A stretch of DNA of 16,781 bases, from contig CAMDGJ010000035.1 of assembly GCA_945897545.1 (NCBI GenBank), positions 1 to 16,781 of the forward strand, given 5' to 3'. The notes under the pieces were generated by a model. It was not told where the DNA came from, searched no databases, and saw only the letters and a program-made list of their open reading frames with translations. Shown here in pieces: positions 1 through 7,674 of the stretch (position 1 is the stretch's first letter; every line of letters begins with the position of its first letter). This DNA is from Flavobacterium psychrophilum. GTDB lineage: Bacteria > Bacteroidota > Bacteroidia > Flavobacteriales > Flavobacteriaceae. The translations under genes were made by a program, and so were the position numbers.

Positions 1-41
1 ACTACCATTTAAAAAACCTTATAATTAAAGCTAAATATAAG

Positions 42-82
42 AAAAAAGGAGCAAAGAAACTTCGTTCTCTACTCCTTTTTTT
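42..82 (+). terminator. Rho-independent terminator of a gene left of the window
   Basis: A perfect 10-bp inverted repeat (AAAAAAGGAG at 42-51, CTCCTTTTTT at 72-81) encloses a 20-nt loop with a small inner AGAA/TTCT stem. On the plus strand the stem runs into a T-rich tract. Because both arms are A/T-tailed it could work in either direction. It faces the minus-strand terminator beside it, so the likely reading is the end of a plus-strand gene outside the window, convergent with the gene at 158. Confidence 0.7.
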
Positions 83-94
83 ATTGTTTTTTCG

Positions 95-133
95 AAAAAA
101 GACTTTTTCAGTGCCCTCGCCAAAGCGGGGACT
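95..133 (-). terminator. Terminator of the T9SS-sorted protein gene
   Basis: On the minus strand AGT-CCC-CGC, a TTTG loop, then GCG-GGG-ACT fold into a 9-bp stem with two single-base bulges (110-133). A second short AAAAA/TTTTT stem and a run of six T (95-100) follow. It lies 24 nt past the stop at 158. The stem ends resemble the terminators at 5153-5178 and 6009-6035. Confidence 0.65.
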
Positions 134-157
134 CATCAAACTTATTGCAAGCTTTTA

Positions 158-1786
158 TTAATTTTTGATCACTCTAACCGATTTGCTGATCTTACCTTGC
201 ATAATGTTTACTAAATAAACACCCCGAGTATAATTGTTACCGATTTCTTGGTTGTTGATGTTCTCGTATTTAACATTAAGAGATTGAATCATTTTACCTG
301 TAAGGTCATACGAAGTTATTTTTACATCTTCATTACTAGAAGAGAAATAATTTAGTTTGAAACTAGATGAAGATGGATTTGGATAAACATTTAAAGAAAA
401 CTCTGAGCTTGCAATAAAATTCTCGTTTCCTAGAGTTGAAAAATCAGCACCAGATAAAGCAATTGAGCCTACAGCCGGTCTGTAATCTAATCCTGTATAT
501 TGATTTCCAATTAATTCATTGTATGGCAATGTTAATAATAAAGCACTTGCAGGTTGGCTTGTGTTGTTATTTGAAGTAAACCAAGTCGCAATATCTAAAG
601 CAGTAGGAGTAGCTTCCACTTTCACAGCTACTTTTAATGCAGTTGTACCAGCAATAATATTGTTTTTAAATTTCAATGTACCGTTTAAAGCATTTGTTGT
701 TGTTGTAACTCCATCAACTACTACTCCGTCAAGAAAATCCATAAAAATAGAATTCCAAATTTGAAGTTGTGTGTTTCTTCTTAAATGAACTCCTCTTCTA
801 TGTTTAAGCGCTAAAGTACCTCCACTTGGCAATGTTGCTCTGTAAGTAGGTCCTACCAAAGTACAGTTTGAAAAAATAGCACTTGTGTATGGCGACACTG
901 GATCACTTGTCGAGTTGTTATCTGACTCGAAACAATTAGAATCTGAAGAGTCCGCCGCTGAAGGCTGCTTGATAGCTAGACAGAATTGAACTTTACCACT
1001 AAAACCATTATCAGTATCAAAATCATCATCAAGACCGTTGAAAGCTACAAGGTGCGAACAATTTACTGCTCCACCAAACCATTCGAATGAATCATCATTA
1101 GCGTAAGAAACTTGAACATAGTCAATTTTTGTCCCTCTTCCTACTGCGCCCATTGTCAATCCATTGATCTCTGTATTACTTCCTGCAGCACCATAAGTGT
1201 ACCCTGCATATTCTATTCTCACATATTTCAAAGAACCTGAATTGTCATTATCGTCTGGAGTTGTAATTCCACCAAATTGTGTATCAACTGATTGAGTAAT
1301 TCCTTCAATGTAATTGAAACCACCATTGATGTTGTAAGAACCTTTACCTAATAAAATAACGCCTCCCCAGTTTCCTCTGGCTCTATTTCCTACTGAATTT
1401 CCAGATGTAAATACAATTGGACTGCTAACTGTTCCTTCGGCTATAAGTTTAGCCCCTTTGGTAATAAACAAACCTGCTCCTGCTACATTACTAGCGATAA
1501 CAACCCCTGGTTCAATAGTAAGTATAGCATTGTTTTTTACGTAAATTTCTCCTCCTAAAGCATAAGTATTTCCTGCTGTCCAAGTAGTATTAGCAGTAAT
1601 TGAAGTCGAAATAGTTACTGTTGGTGTTGGATATACTTTGTTTTGTGGGTCAAATTCTGTCCAAGTGTCCGTCCACATTGCTTCAGGTGCCGGAGCAAAT
1701 GCACCTCTGTAAGTTGTTGCAGTAAATTGAGCAAAACCAGTAAAACCTACTTGTAATGCTATCGAAATTAAATAAAATTTTTTCAT
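158..1786 (-). CDS. Secreted repeat protein with T9SS type A sorting domain
   Basis: A 542-residue secreted protein of unknown function. Residues 1-19 form a signal peptide (charged MKK, hydrophobic core, ending GFAQ), so it enters the periplasm by Sec. The last ~75 residues, starting at the NVYPNPSSSSF motif and ending in KSVRVIKN, match the type A sorting domain that directs export through T9SS and surface attachment or release. The middle is rich in Gly, Asn, Thr and short beta-strand stretches (for example GGEIYVKNNAILTIEPGVVI and RGNWGGVILLGKG), which suggests a right-handed beta-helix or similar fold. No catalytic motif is recognised. It lies 148 bp downstream of a TonB-dependent receptor gene on the same strand. 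I see no promoter consensus in that gap, so co-transcription is likely. An accessory surface role for the receptor is inference only. Confidence 0.9.
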   Translation of the reverse strand: MKKFYLISIALQVGFTGFAQFTATTYRGAFAPAPEAMWTDTWTEFDPQNKVYPTPTVTISTSITANTTWTAGNTYALGGEIYVKNNAILTIEPGVVIASNVAGAGLFITKGAKLIAEGTVSSPIVFTSGNSVGNRARGNWGGVILLGKGSYNINGGFNYIEGITQSVDTQFGGITTPDDNDNSGSLKYVRIEYAGYTYGAAGSNTEINGLTMGAVGRGTKIDYVQVSYANDDSFEWFGGAVNCSHLVAFNGLDDDFDTDNGFSGKVQFCLAIKQPSAADSSDSNCFESDNNSTSDPVSPYTSAIFSNCTLVGPTYRATLPSGGTLALKHRRGVHLRRNTQLQIWNSIFMDFLDGVVVDGVTTTTNALNGTLKFKNNIIAGTTALKVAVKVEATPTALDIATWFTSNNNTSQPASALLLTLPYNELIGNQYTGLDYRPAVGSIALSGADFSTLGNENFIASSEFSLNVYPNPSSSSFKLNYFSSSNEDVKITSYDLTGKMIQSLNVKYENINNQEIGNNYTRGVYLVNIMQGKISKSVRVIKN

Positions 1787-1934
1787 TTTGTGTATTTTTT
1801 AAATTCTTGGTAAAATTAAGATCAGAAGGTAAATTTTAAGTAAACTAAAAGTTATGTAAACAATACTATTGTGTTATATAAACATTAATAGACTGTTTAA
1901 AAACAGGCTCTTATATAAAAAATTATTTATCTAC

Positions 1935-4900
1935 TTAGAAGTTGTAGGTCATAGAAAATGAAAACGTTCGTCCAAAAGTATTTCTACTAATTTCATCATC
2001 AACTTTTGAATCAAATCCATTCTTGTTTTGAGAATCACCCGTAAATACTTTATTTACAAAGGCATCGAATCCTTTTATTTCTGCGGCTCCCGGTAAGTTG
2101 TTGTTTTGGTAAAAAACTAAATCTTGTGCCAATACATTTTGAACGTTCAATTTTAATTCAATTTTGTTTTTCAAAAAACTTTTTGCTATCTGAAAATCTA
2201 AAAATGTTCTTGCCTTTTCCCAATAGGCAGGAGCAGTGTTTCCGGTAGACTGGTTTCCGTGAATCGTAATTCTATTACCAACTCTGTTCGTATTGGCAGC
2301 AAATGACCATCCCAACTCTTTGTTTATATATTGTAATCCTGCATTAAACACATAAGGCGATTGCCCTTGCAACGGAGTCGCAACTGCTGTAGGAGTGAGG
2401 TTTGAAATGTCTACTTCAGAACGGATTACTGCTAAATTGGAATAAAGAGTCAAATCATCTAAAAATTTGTTTTCCTTAGCTCCAAAAAAAGTACTTAATA
2501 AAAGTCTAAACTCTAATTCTATACCATAATTGGTTCCAGCCTTAGCATTTTCATATTTATTTGAATTGTTAGCTTTAGCTTGTATTTCAATTGGGTTTTT
2601 AAAATTTTTATAAAAAGTAGATACTGAGAACAATTGTCCTTTTCCGAGGAAAAACTCATACCGTAAATCTGCATTATAAATTTCTGTGATTTTCAAGGTT
2701 GGGGTTCCTTCAGTACTAAACCTAGTATCAAAATCATAGAACAAGAAAGGGGCTAATTCTCTAAATTCGGGTCTATTCAATGTTTTAGAACCGCTCAATC
2801 TCAAATTTTGTTTTTTGTTCAGGCTATAAATTAAGTTTACAGAAGGCAATATGTCTAATTGTGTATCATCAACAACTACAGGCACATTTTTATCTGATTT
2901 AGAATTCAGATGCTGTGAATAATTTTCGATACGAGCTCCCCAAATTATTCGCCATTTATTGAAAATATTGTCAATCATCAAATAACCAGCGTCTAAATTA
3001 GCTTCTGCATCATAAGCATCACTTCCTTTGGTACCTTCAAAAAGAGTCAAACCACTACTATTAGGTGATGTTGACAAAATTCCCATATTTGCGGAATTGA
3101 ATATAGTAGCATCAGGTAAAGTTGCTATCGGGCTATAGAAAGTTTCATTAGCTTGCCCCCAATTTATCCCGTTCACTCTACCATTAAATGGCACATAGCC
3201 TAATTGTCTGGCTTGAAATTTTCTATTACGGAATTGAGTAATTCCACCTATTTTTATATCCGCAGAAAAATTATCCGAAAATTCCATTTTTTTACTGATA
3301 TCTATTTTGGAGCTAAAAATGTTTTCGCTATTATCAGATGTAAAAATAGACCCTGGATAATCGATACCTACTGCGCCTTCAACAAAATTTGCTGTTGGCA
3401 CGGATTGAGTTCCATCTTGATATTGAAAGTACTCATACGTATTTCTTCTTTCTGAAGGTATTTCTCGTTGCACATTACTGTAAGACCCAACCCATCCCAA
3501 TTTAATTTTACTTTCAGGCAAGAAATGTTCTCCTATAAATTGTCCCGTATAAATTTTATTTTGAGTAAATAATCTGTTTGTAGAACTGGACATTAAAGGC
3601 TCTAGCTCTTGTATATCTTTGGTTCCTAATCTATCGGTATATCTACTTTCAGAGGTAACACTATATAAATTTTTAAAACTAATCCTGTTGTTGGTGTTTA
3701 ATTTCAAAGAAAGATTCAGGATAGCACCTGTCAGTTTTTGTTTCCGATAATTATCACTATTGAAACTTTTTCTTAGATCTCCAGCGGTTTCATATTCTTT
3801 AATACTACCTTCACTAAAAACATTAGTTACATTGTTTGTTGCAGAAGCTAATAAACCCAAACTTTTATTTTCATTAAATTTAAAATAGCGACCAAAAGTA
3901 AACTGAAAACTGTTGTTTGGGTCAAATTTTCCTTTATCCACAGTCCAATCGGTTTGATATCTCTTTGACAATGCGTCAATTTGCAAAATACCACTTTCAG
4001 ATTTCACACTATTTGGGGCCGTACCTTGTATAAAAGTAAAATCAGCTGAATTAGGGAAATAAGACGGCAATCCTGTCTTAATATCGTTTGCTTGAAATTT
4101 AGTTTGGTTGGTAGTAATCGTATTGTATCCAACCCCTACCGTAATGGATTGAAAATTTTTATCTGGTGTTGATTTTGTATTTATTTCAATGATACCTCCT
4201 GCAAATTCTCCTGGTAAATCAGGCGAAGCTGTTTTGTTAATAACCAAATTATCGAGCATATTGGCCGGAAAAATATCAAATGAAAAAGCCTTTTTATCTG
4301 GTTCGGTGCTTGGAAGCGGAGATCCATTTAAATAAGTCGTATTGTAACGGTCATTTAATCCACGAACAATTACAAATTTATTGTCTTGAATACTAGTACC
4401 ACTAATTCTTTTCAAAACATCTGAAGTTGTTCTGTCTGGTGTTCTTTTAATGCTTTCAGCCGAAATCCCGTCAGAAACTCTGATGCTATTTTTTTGCATT
4501 GTCAAAAGCGATTGCACTGATTCTGTTTTTGCTTTTACTGTTTTGATGACTACTTCATCAAGAACACCGCTTAATTCAGACATAGAAACATTCAATATAG
4601 TCGCTTCCTTATCTATAACCACGACCTCCTCAACGACTTTAGTTGAAAAAGAAAATAAAGAAAACTCCAACATATATTGCCCCGCTTCCATTTTTCTGAA
4701 GCTAAACTTTCCTTGAGCATCTGTAAGGGTGGACAGTTTTGTTCCTATTATAGCAACAAGAACTCCAGCTAATGGTTTACCGGTAGCTTCCTCAACGACA
4801 GTTCCTGTAATAATTGAATTTTCGTCTGCGCTCTTTTTTATTGTAATATTTGTTTTTGTAGCATCTGCTACATAATTATCGACTGATTCTGCTCCTTTAT

Positions 4901-4961
4901 TATCTTGACAAAAGACAGAAGTAACAAAAAATAAAAATACGATAAGGTGTGATAATTTCAT
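1935..4961 (-). CDS. TonB-dependent receptor with CarboxypepD-like N-terminal domain
   Basis: An outer-membrane active transporter of about 1008 residues, energised by TonB-ExbB-ExbD. In order it has: a signal peptide (MKLSHLIVFLFFVTSVFCQ); a carboxypeptidase-regulatory-like beta-sandwich (ITGTVVEEATGKPLAGVLV to about residue 120), typical of Bacteroidota receptors; a plug domain with the motifs SDVLKRISGTSIQ, VIVRGLNDRYN and LPGEFAGGIIEINTKS; and a C-terminal 22-strand-type barrel ending in aromatic residues (SFSMTYNF). The open frame extends to a TTG at 5027, but that codon lies within the predicted -33 promoter element. The ATG at 4961 directly precedes the signal peptide, so I chose it. 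No SusD homologue is adjacent; the next gene downstream is a T9SS-exported protein. The substrate cannot be told from sequence. Confidence 0.94.
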   Translation of the reverse strand: MKLSHLIVFLFFVTSVFCQDNKGAESVDNYVADATKTNITIKKSADENSIITGTVVEEATGKPLAGVLVAIIGTKLSTLTDAQGKFSFRKMEAGQYMLEFSLFSFSTKVVEEVVVIDKEATILNVSMSELSGVLDEVVIKTVKAKTESVQSLLTMQKNSIRVSDGISAESIKRTPDRTTSDVLKRISGTSIQDNKFVIVRGLNDRYNTTYLNGSPLPSTEPDKKAFSFDIFPANMLDNLVINKTASPDLPGEFAGGIIEINTKSTPDKNFQSITVGVGYNTITTNQTKFQANDIKTGLPSYFPNSADFTFIQGTAPNSVKSESGILQIDALSKRYQTDWTVDKGKFDPNNSFQFTFGRYFKFNENKSLGLLASATNNVTNVFSEGSIKEYETAGDLRKSFNSDNYRKQKLTGAILNLSLKLNTNNRISFKNLYSVTSESRYTDRLGTKDIQELEPLMSSSTNRLFTQNKIYTGQFIGEHFLPESKIKLGWVGSYSNVQREIPSERRNTYEYFQYQDGTQSVPTANFVEGAVGIDYPGSIFTSDNSENIFSSKIDISKKMEFSDNFSADIKIGGITQFRNRKFQARQLGYVPFNGRVNGINWGQANETFYSPIATLPDATIFNSANMGILSTSPNSSGLTLFEGTKGSDAYDAEANLDAGYLMIDNIFNKWRIIWGARIENYSQHLNSKSDKNVPVVVDDTQLDILPSVNLIYSLNKKQNLRLSGSKTLNRPEFRELAPFLFYDFDTRFSTEGTPTLKITEIYNADLRYEFFLGKGQLFSVSTFYKNFKNPIEIQAKANNSNKYENAKAGTNYGIELEFRLLLSTFFGAKENKFLDDLTLYSNLAVIRSEVDISNLTPTAVATPLQGQSPYVFNAGLQYINKELGWSFAANTNRVGNRITIHGNQSTGNTAPAYWEKARTFLDFQIAKSFLKNKIELKLNVQNVLAQDLVFYQNNNLPGAAEIKGFDAFVNKVFTGDSQNKNGFDSKVDDEISRNTFGRTFSFSMTYNF

Positions 4962-4999
4962 TGAAATATTTTTAATTATAATGTGCTTAAAATTCAGGG

Positions 5000-5028
5000 C
5001 AAAAGTACTGTGAATAACGCTTTTCAAT
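5000..5028 (-). promoter_or_regulatory. Bacteroidota-type promoter of the TonB-dependent receptor
   Basis: The minus strand reads ATTG, 17 nt, then TACTTTTG (5007-5000), which fits the Bacteroidota -33 TTTG / -7 TAnnTTTG consensus. The -7 box ends 38 nt before the ATG at 4961, giving a short leader. The TTG at 5027 that begins the longer open frame is the -33 element itself. Confidence 0.65.
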
Positions 5029-5070
5029 GTTAATGTTAGATTAACAAATTTATCTCAAATGCCCTCTGAG

Positions 5071-5100
5071 TTAATTAATTGTTACTAAAACAATAATTAA
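5071..5100. repeat. AT-rich inverted repeat upstream of the receptor promoter
   Basis: TTAATTAATTGTT (5071-5083) and AACAATAATTAA (5089-5100) are complementary except for one extra base, with a 5-nt loop. It sits about 45 nt upstream of the -33 element. It could be an operator or only an AT-rich coincidence; there is no T tract suggesting a terminator. Confidence 0.4.
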
Positions 5101-5152
5101 GTGTTTATCTTACCCTAAGTTTAATTTTGTGTAAAATTAAGAGTTTTGAAAT

Positions 5153-5178
5153 AAAAAAAAGTCCCGCGGTTGCGGGAC
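5153..5178 (-). terminator. Rho-independent terminator after the LamG pseudogene
   Basis: A perfect 7-bp GC-rich stem (GTCCCGC / GCGGGAC) with a 4-nt loop is followed on the minus strand by eight T (5160-5153). It lies 22 nt past the stop of the LamG fragment and insulates the receptor promoter from upstream transcription. Confidence 0.85.
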
Positions 5179-5200
5179 TCAAAGGAATAATGCCATTTAA

Positions 5201-5893
5201 TTATTGTAATATTATTTTCTTAATGTTGACCACCTCGTTCTGGGCGTTGATAATTTTTACAAAATACATGCCTTGTCCCGACCAAGTGTTCAATGGCACC
5301 ACATATTGTTGGGTGTTCATGGATTGGCTAAATACTTCTTGACCCAGCATATTAGTAATTTTGATACTCCAAACCGATACGTTGGCCAGATTGCCACAAT
5401 CAATGGTGATTTGATCGTTAGCGGGATTGGGATATATGCTGACAGAACTGGTATAAGTTACAGGATTAGTGCTTAAAACACTAGTGTTTATTACCATTGT
5501 CAAACATTCATTTGTACTTGTAGAATTGTATAAATTTGTGATTTCAATACTCGTTAATGCTCTATTCCACAATCCAAAGTCGTCAATATCGCCAGCAAAA
5601 GTTTGAACATCAGAGCCAAATCCACTTAATCTAAATTGCACATCATAATTATAATTAGCTGCTGCTGAATTTGTATAACTATGTTCCAAAACGCCATCAA
5701 TATATATGCTATATACAAGATTAGACTTAACCAATGTAACGAAATACCACTGATTTGGTATGTAATTATTAGTAGAACCATGCATATACAAATTAGTCCA
5801 AAAAGCATTTGCTGGGCCTAAATCATAAACTACGTAAACTGGAGCATTGTTGTCATTATAACCTATTGCAATACCTTCTCCATCGCCATTTTC
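5201..5893 (-). pseudogene. 5'-truncated LamG-domain protein with T9SS sorting tail
   Basis: The open frame begins right after an in-frame TGA at 5894-5896 and has no ATG at its head. The first ATG-like start (TTG at 5791) falls inside a domain. Reading from 5893 gives about 230 residues. The N-terminal part (residues ~1-125; ENGDGEGIAIGYN, then YIPNQWYFVTLVKS, YSIYIDGVLEHS, DIDDFGLWNRALTS) is the second half of a LamG/concanavalin A-like lectin fold. A type A T9SS sorting domain follows (VSIYPNPANDQITIDC to NIKKIILQ). The signal peptide and first half of the lectin domain are missing. Five codons before the TGA read DGTNF after a further stop, so the domain may have decayed by point mutation around 5894-5914. 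The intact parent was probably a large secreted adhesin or glycan-binding protein. Its terminator survives. Confidence 0.8.
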
Positions 5894-6008
5894 TCAAAAA
5901 TTTGTACCGTCTTAGGCATAAAAATGTCGGAACTCCTTTCGGAAGTTGGTTTGTAAAAATACCTAATCCATTTTAGGATGGCGAAGAATAGCGCTCCAAT
6001 ATTGGGTC
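5894..6008. other. Breakpoint block between LamG remnant and Uma2 terminator
   Basis: These 115 bp have no gene I can support. On the minus strand they carry stops in the LamG frame (5894-5896 and 5912-5914) and a small hairpin (AACTTC, CGAAA loop, GGAGTT). A second minus frame stays open for about 40 codons across the junction, but has no ATG. The block may be residual LamG-gene sequence, a scar of a lost insertion, or a family of intergenic repeats. Nothing here shows transposon ends or target-site duplication. Confidence 0.4.
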
Positions 6009-6035
6009 AAAAAAAAAGTCCCACGTTTGCGAGAC
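6009..6035 (-). terminator. Rho-independent terminator of the Uma2 gene
   Basis: In the minus-strand RNA, GUCUCGC pairs with GUGGGAC using two G-U wobbles around an AAAC loop, followed by nine U (6017-6009). The plus-strand version would have mismatches, so the direction is clear. It lies 20 nt after the Uma2 stop codon and is nearly the same sequence as the terminator at 5153-5178. Confidence 0.75.
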
Positions 6036-6055
6036 TCTTATATTATTGTCTATCC

Positions 6056-6643
6056 TTACACCTTATAAAAAATATCTTCAATAGCCATGTCCAATTCCGG
6101 AAAAAAGGGACTTTTAATCTTTTCGCCTTCTACCTGCGGTTTCAACCCTATAAATTCGTTATTCACTAAAGTATAAACCAGTATTATTTTATCATTCGGT
6201 TCTATTATCCAATATTCTTTCACACCGGCCTCTTGGTATAAATTAAACTTGGTATGCACATCGTGTTTGCTATTATTTGTCGATATAATTTCGACCATTA
6301 AATCGGGCGTTCCGTTACAGCCTCTTGCATCTAGTTTGCTTTCGTCACATATAATACACAAATCGGGCTGCACCACTGTGGAATCTTTTTTGGCTGAGGG
6401 TATTGGCAAGCGAACATCAAAAGGAGCTTGGAAAACATTACAAGGTTTTCGTTTTAAATTTTCATAAAAACACCCCGTTAAATTACTTGATATTCTTTGA
6501 TGTACCATACTCGGCGCAGGACTCATTTTTAGAATAAACCCTTTTATCAATTCCACACGTTCCTGAAATTGCCATTTCAAATAGTCTGCATAACTATAGG
6601 TTTTGGTCAAATCTAAATCCGAAAAATTAGTAATTATTGCCAT
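6056..6643 (-). CDS. Uma2 family (DUF820) PD-(D/E)XK nuclease-like protein
   Basis: A 195-residue protein, full length for the Uma2 family of predicted restriction-endonuclease-fold enzymes. Diagnostic parts are: the N-terminal YADYLKW and ERVELIKG segment (conserved Glu31 and Gly35); His48 in VHQRI; VQPDLCII (Asp94); and the core PDLMVEIIS (Asp114, Glu118), followed by Lys132 and the hallmark LYQEAGVKEYWIIEP. The spacing of Asp94, Glu118 and Lys132 keeps the presumed active-site residues, so the protein looks intact. The cellular role of this family is not established; DNA cleavage is predicted from the fold. It is a single gene with its own -7 box and terminator, between a decayed gene and the atp operon. 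Orphan copies like this are often gained or lost, but no mobile-element signature is visible. Confidence 0.88.
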   Translation of the reverse strand: MAIITNFSDLDLTKTYSYADYLKWQFQERVELIKGFILKMSPAPSMVHQRISSNLTGCFYENLKRKPCNVFQAPFDVRLPIPSAKKDSTVVQPDLCIICDESKLDARGCNGTPDLMVEIISTNNSKHDVHTKFNLYQEAGVKEYWIIEPNDKIILVYTLVNNEFIGLKPQVEGEKIKSPFFPELDMAIEDIFYKV

Positions 6644-6662
6644 CTTTATTGATTTTAAAAAA

Positions 6663-6670
6663 CAAATTTA
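6663..6670 (-). promoter_or_regulatory. Candidate -7 element of the Uma2 gene
   Basis: The minus strand reads TAAATTTG, a match to TAnnTTTG, ending 19 nt before the ATG at 6643. No matching TTTG or TTG occurs 17-20 nt upstream, so this is a partial promoter only. Confidence 0.35.
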
Positions 6671-6702
6671 ATCAATTGGGATTACTCTTTTGAATAAAAT
6701 AC

Positions 6703-6728
6703 AAAAAAGCCAACAAAATTTGCTGGCT
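6703..6728 (-). terminator. Terminator of the ATP synthase operon
   Basis: On the minus strand AGCCAGCAAA and TTTGTTGGCT form a stem of up to ten pairs (one G-U; the innermost pairs must open to form a loop), followed by six T (6708-6703). It lies about 78 nt past the atpG stop, beyond the duplicated atpG tail. Confidence 0.8.
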
Positions 6729-6754
6729 TTCTATTCTAATTTGATAATTTTTTC

Positions 6755-6774
6755 TTATCCTTTCAAAGCTTCGC
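6755..6774 (-). repeat. Diverged second copy of the atpG 3' end
   Basis: On the minus strand GCGAAGCTTTGAAAGGATAA reads as the codons for E-A-L-K-G-stop. This is the same C-terminus as atpG, whose end (6826-6806) is GCAGAAGCTTTAAAAGGATAG. Differences fall mostly at third codon positions and the stop (TAA against TAG), as expected for homologous coding sequence and not for chance. It is out of frame with the real gene and not translated from it. Confidence 0.6.
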
Positions 6775-6805
6775 ATTATTGAAGATTTGAAAAACTGCGT
6801 ATTTC

Positions 6806-7666
6806 CTATCCTTTTAAAGCTTCTGCTCCACCAACAATCTCCAAGATCTCATTAGTAATAGCCGCTTGACGCGCTTTGTTGTAAGTCAATTTCAATTGAT
6901 CTCTCAACTCGGTGGCGTTGTCTGTTGCTTTATGCATGGCGGTCATACGCGCTCCGTGTTCAGAAGCGAATGAATCTCTAATTCCTTTGTACAATTGTGT
7001 TTTCAATGATTTTGGTATCAAAGTCAATACAATTTCTTCTTTGGATGGTTCAAAAATATAATCACCAGTTGAAGTCGGTGTATCAGATTTTAAGGGTGCC
7101 AATGGCAAAAATTGTTCTACTTGAACGATTTGAGTTGCGGCATTTTTAAATTGGTTGTACACCAATTCTATTTTATCATAATCCCCAGAAACAAATTTCT
7201 GTGTCAACATTTCCGCAATTACAGTTACATTGTCAAAAGTCAATGCGTCAAAAACGTGACTTTGATTGTCAATAACAGTAAGCGTTTTAGTCAAAATGTC
7301 GTTTCCTTTTTTACCAATGGCAAAAACATCTACTTGTTTTCCTCTATAAAAATCGGCACGGCTTTTAACTTCTTTTATTATATTGGTGTTAAAAGCACCG
7401 CACAAACCTCTGTTTGATGTAATGGCTACAACCAATACTTTTTTAACCTCAGGTTGTTTTGTGAATTCTTCTCCCACATCTCCGTCAAGAGTTGCTGAAA
7501 GATTTTGCAATAATTCCGTTAATTTTTCGGCATAAGGTCGCATCGCCGTTATGGCATCTTGCGCCTTCTTTAGCTTTGCTGCAGAAACCATTTTCATCGC
7601 AGCAGTAATCTGCATCGTCGACGAAACGGAAGTAATTCTATTACGGATTTCCTTTAAATTTGCCAT
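6806..7666 (-). CDS. atpG: F-type ATP synthase gamma subunit
   Basis: The central rotor shaft of F1 (286 residues), which couples c-ring rotation to catalysis in the alpha3beta3 head on the cytoplasmic side. Evidence is the N-terminal helix signature ANLKEIRNRITSVSSTMQIT followed by AAMKMVSAAKLKKAQ, the central Rossmann-like part with VVAITSNRGLCGAFN, and the C-terminal helix signature MTAMHKATDNATEL and NKARQAAITNEILEIVGGAEAL. Both long helices of the coiled coil are complete and the length is normal. It is the last gene of the run. It is separated from atpA by an 82-bp gap holding a heptamer inverted repeat, and followed by a copy of its own tail and then a terminator. The stop is TAG at 6806. 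Confidence 0.98.
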   Translation of the reverse strand: MANLKEIRNRITSVSSTMQITAAMKMVSAAKLKKAQDAITAMRPYAEKLTELLQNLSATLDGDVGEEFTKQPEVKKVLVVAITSNRGLCGAFNTNIIKEVKSRADFYRGKQVDVFAIGKKGNDILTKTLTVIDNQSHVFDALTFDNVTVIAEMLTQKFVSGDYDKIELVYNQFKNAATQIVQVEQFLPLAPLKSDTPTSTGDYIFEPSKEEIVLTLIPKSLKTQLYKGIRDSFASEHGARMTAMHKATDNATELRDQLKLTYNKARQAAITNEILEIVGGAEALKG

Positions 7667-7674
7667 TTTATTAT

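Noticed and set aside
4962..5027. Extended N-terminus for the TonB-dependent receptor from TTG at 5027
   Set aside because: The TTG is part of the predicted -33 promoter box and the extra 22 residues precede a complete signal peptide that starts at the ATG at 4961.
5626..5808. Minus-strand 60-codon hydrophobic frame
   Set aside because: It is an out-of-frame shadow of the LamG coding sequence, rich in Ile and Leu because of AT-rich codons.
6009..6035. Decayed copy of the 5153 terminator
   Set aside because: On the minus-strand RNA the apparent mismatches are G-U wobbles, so the stem is intact and functional for the Uma2 gene.
6776..6805. Readthrough extension of atpG to the duplicated tail
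   Set aside because: After the TAG the frame reaches a TAA within about ten codons and is not in frame with the second E-A-L-K-G copy.
7112..7417. Plus-strand 101-codon open frame opposite atpG
   Set aside because: It lies wholly within the well-supported atpG gene and has no promoter or recognisable domain.
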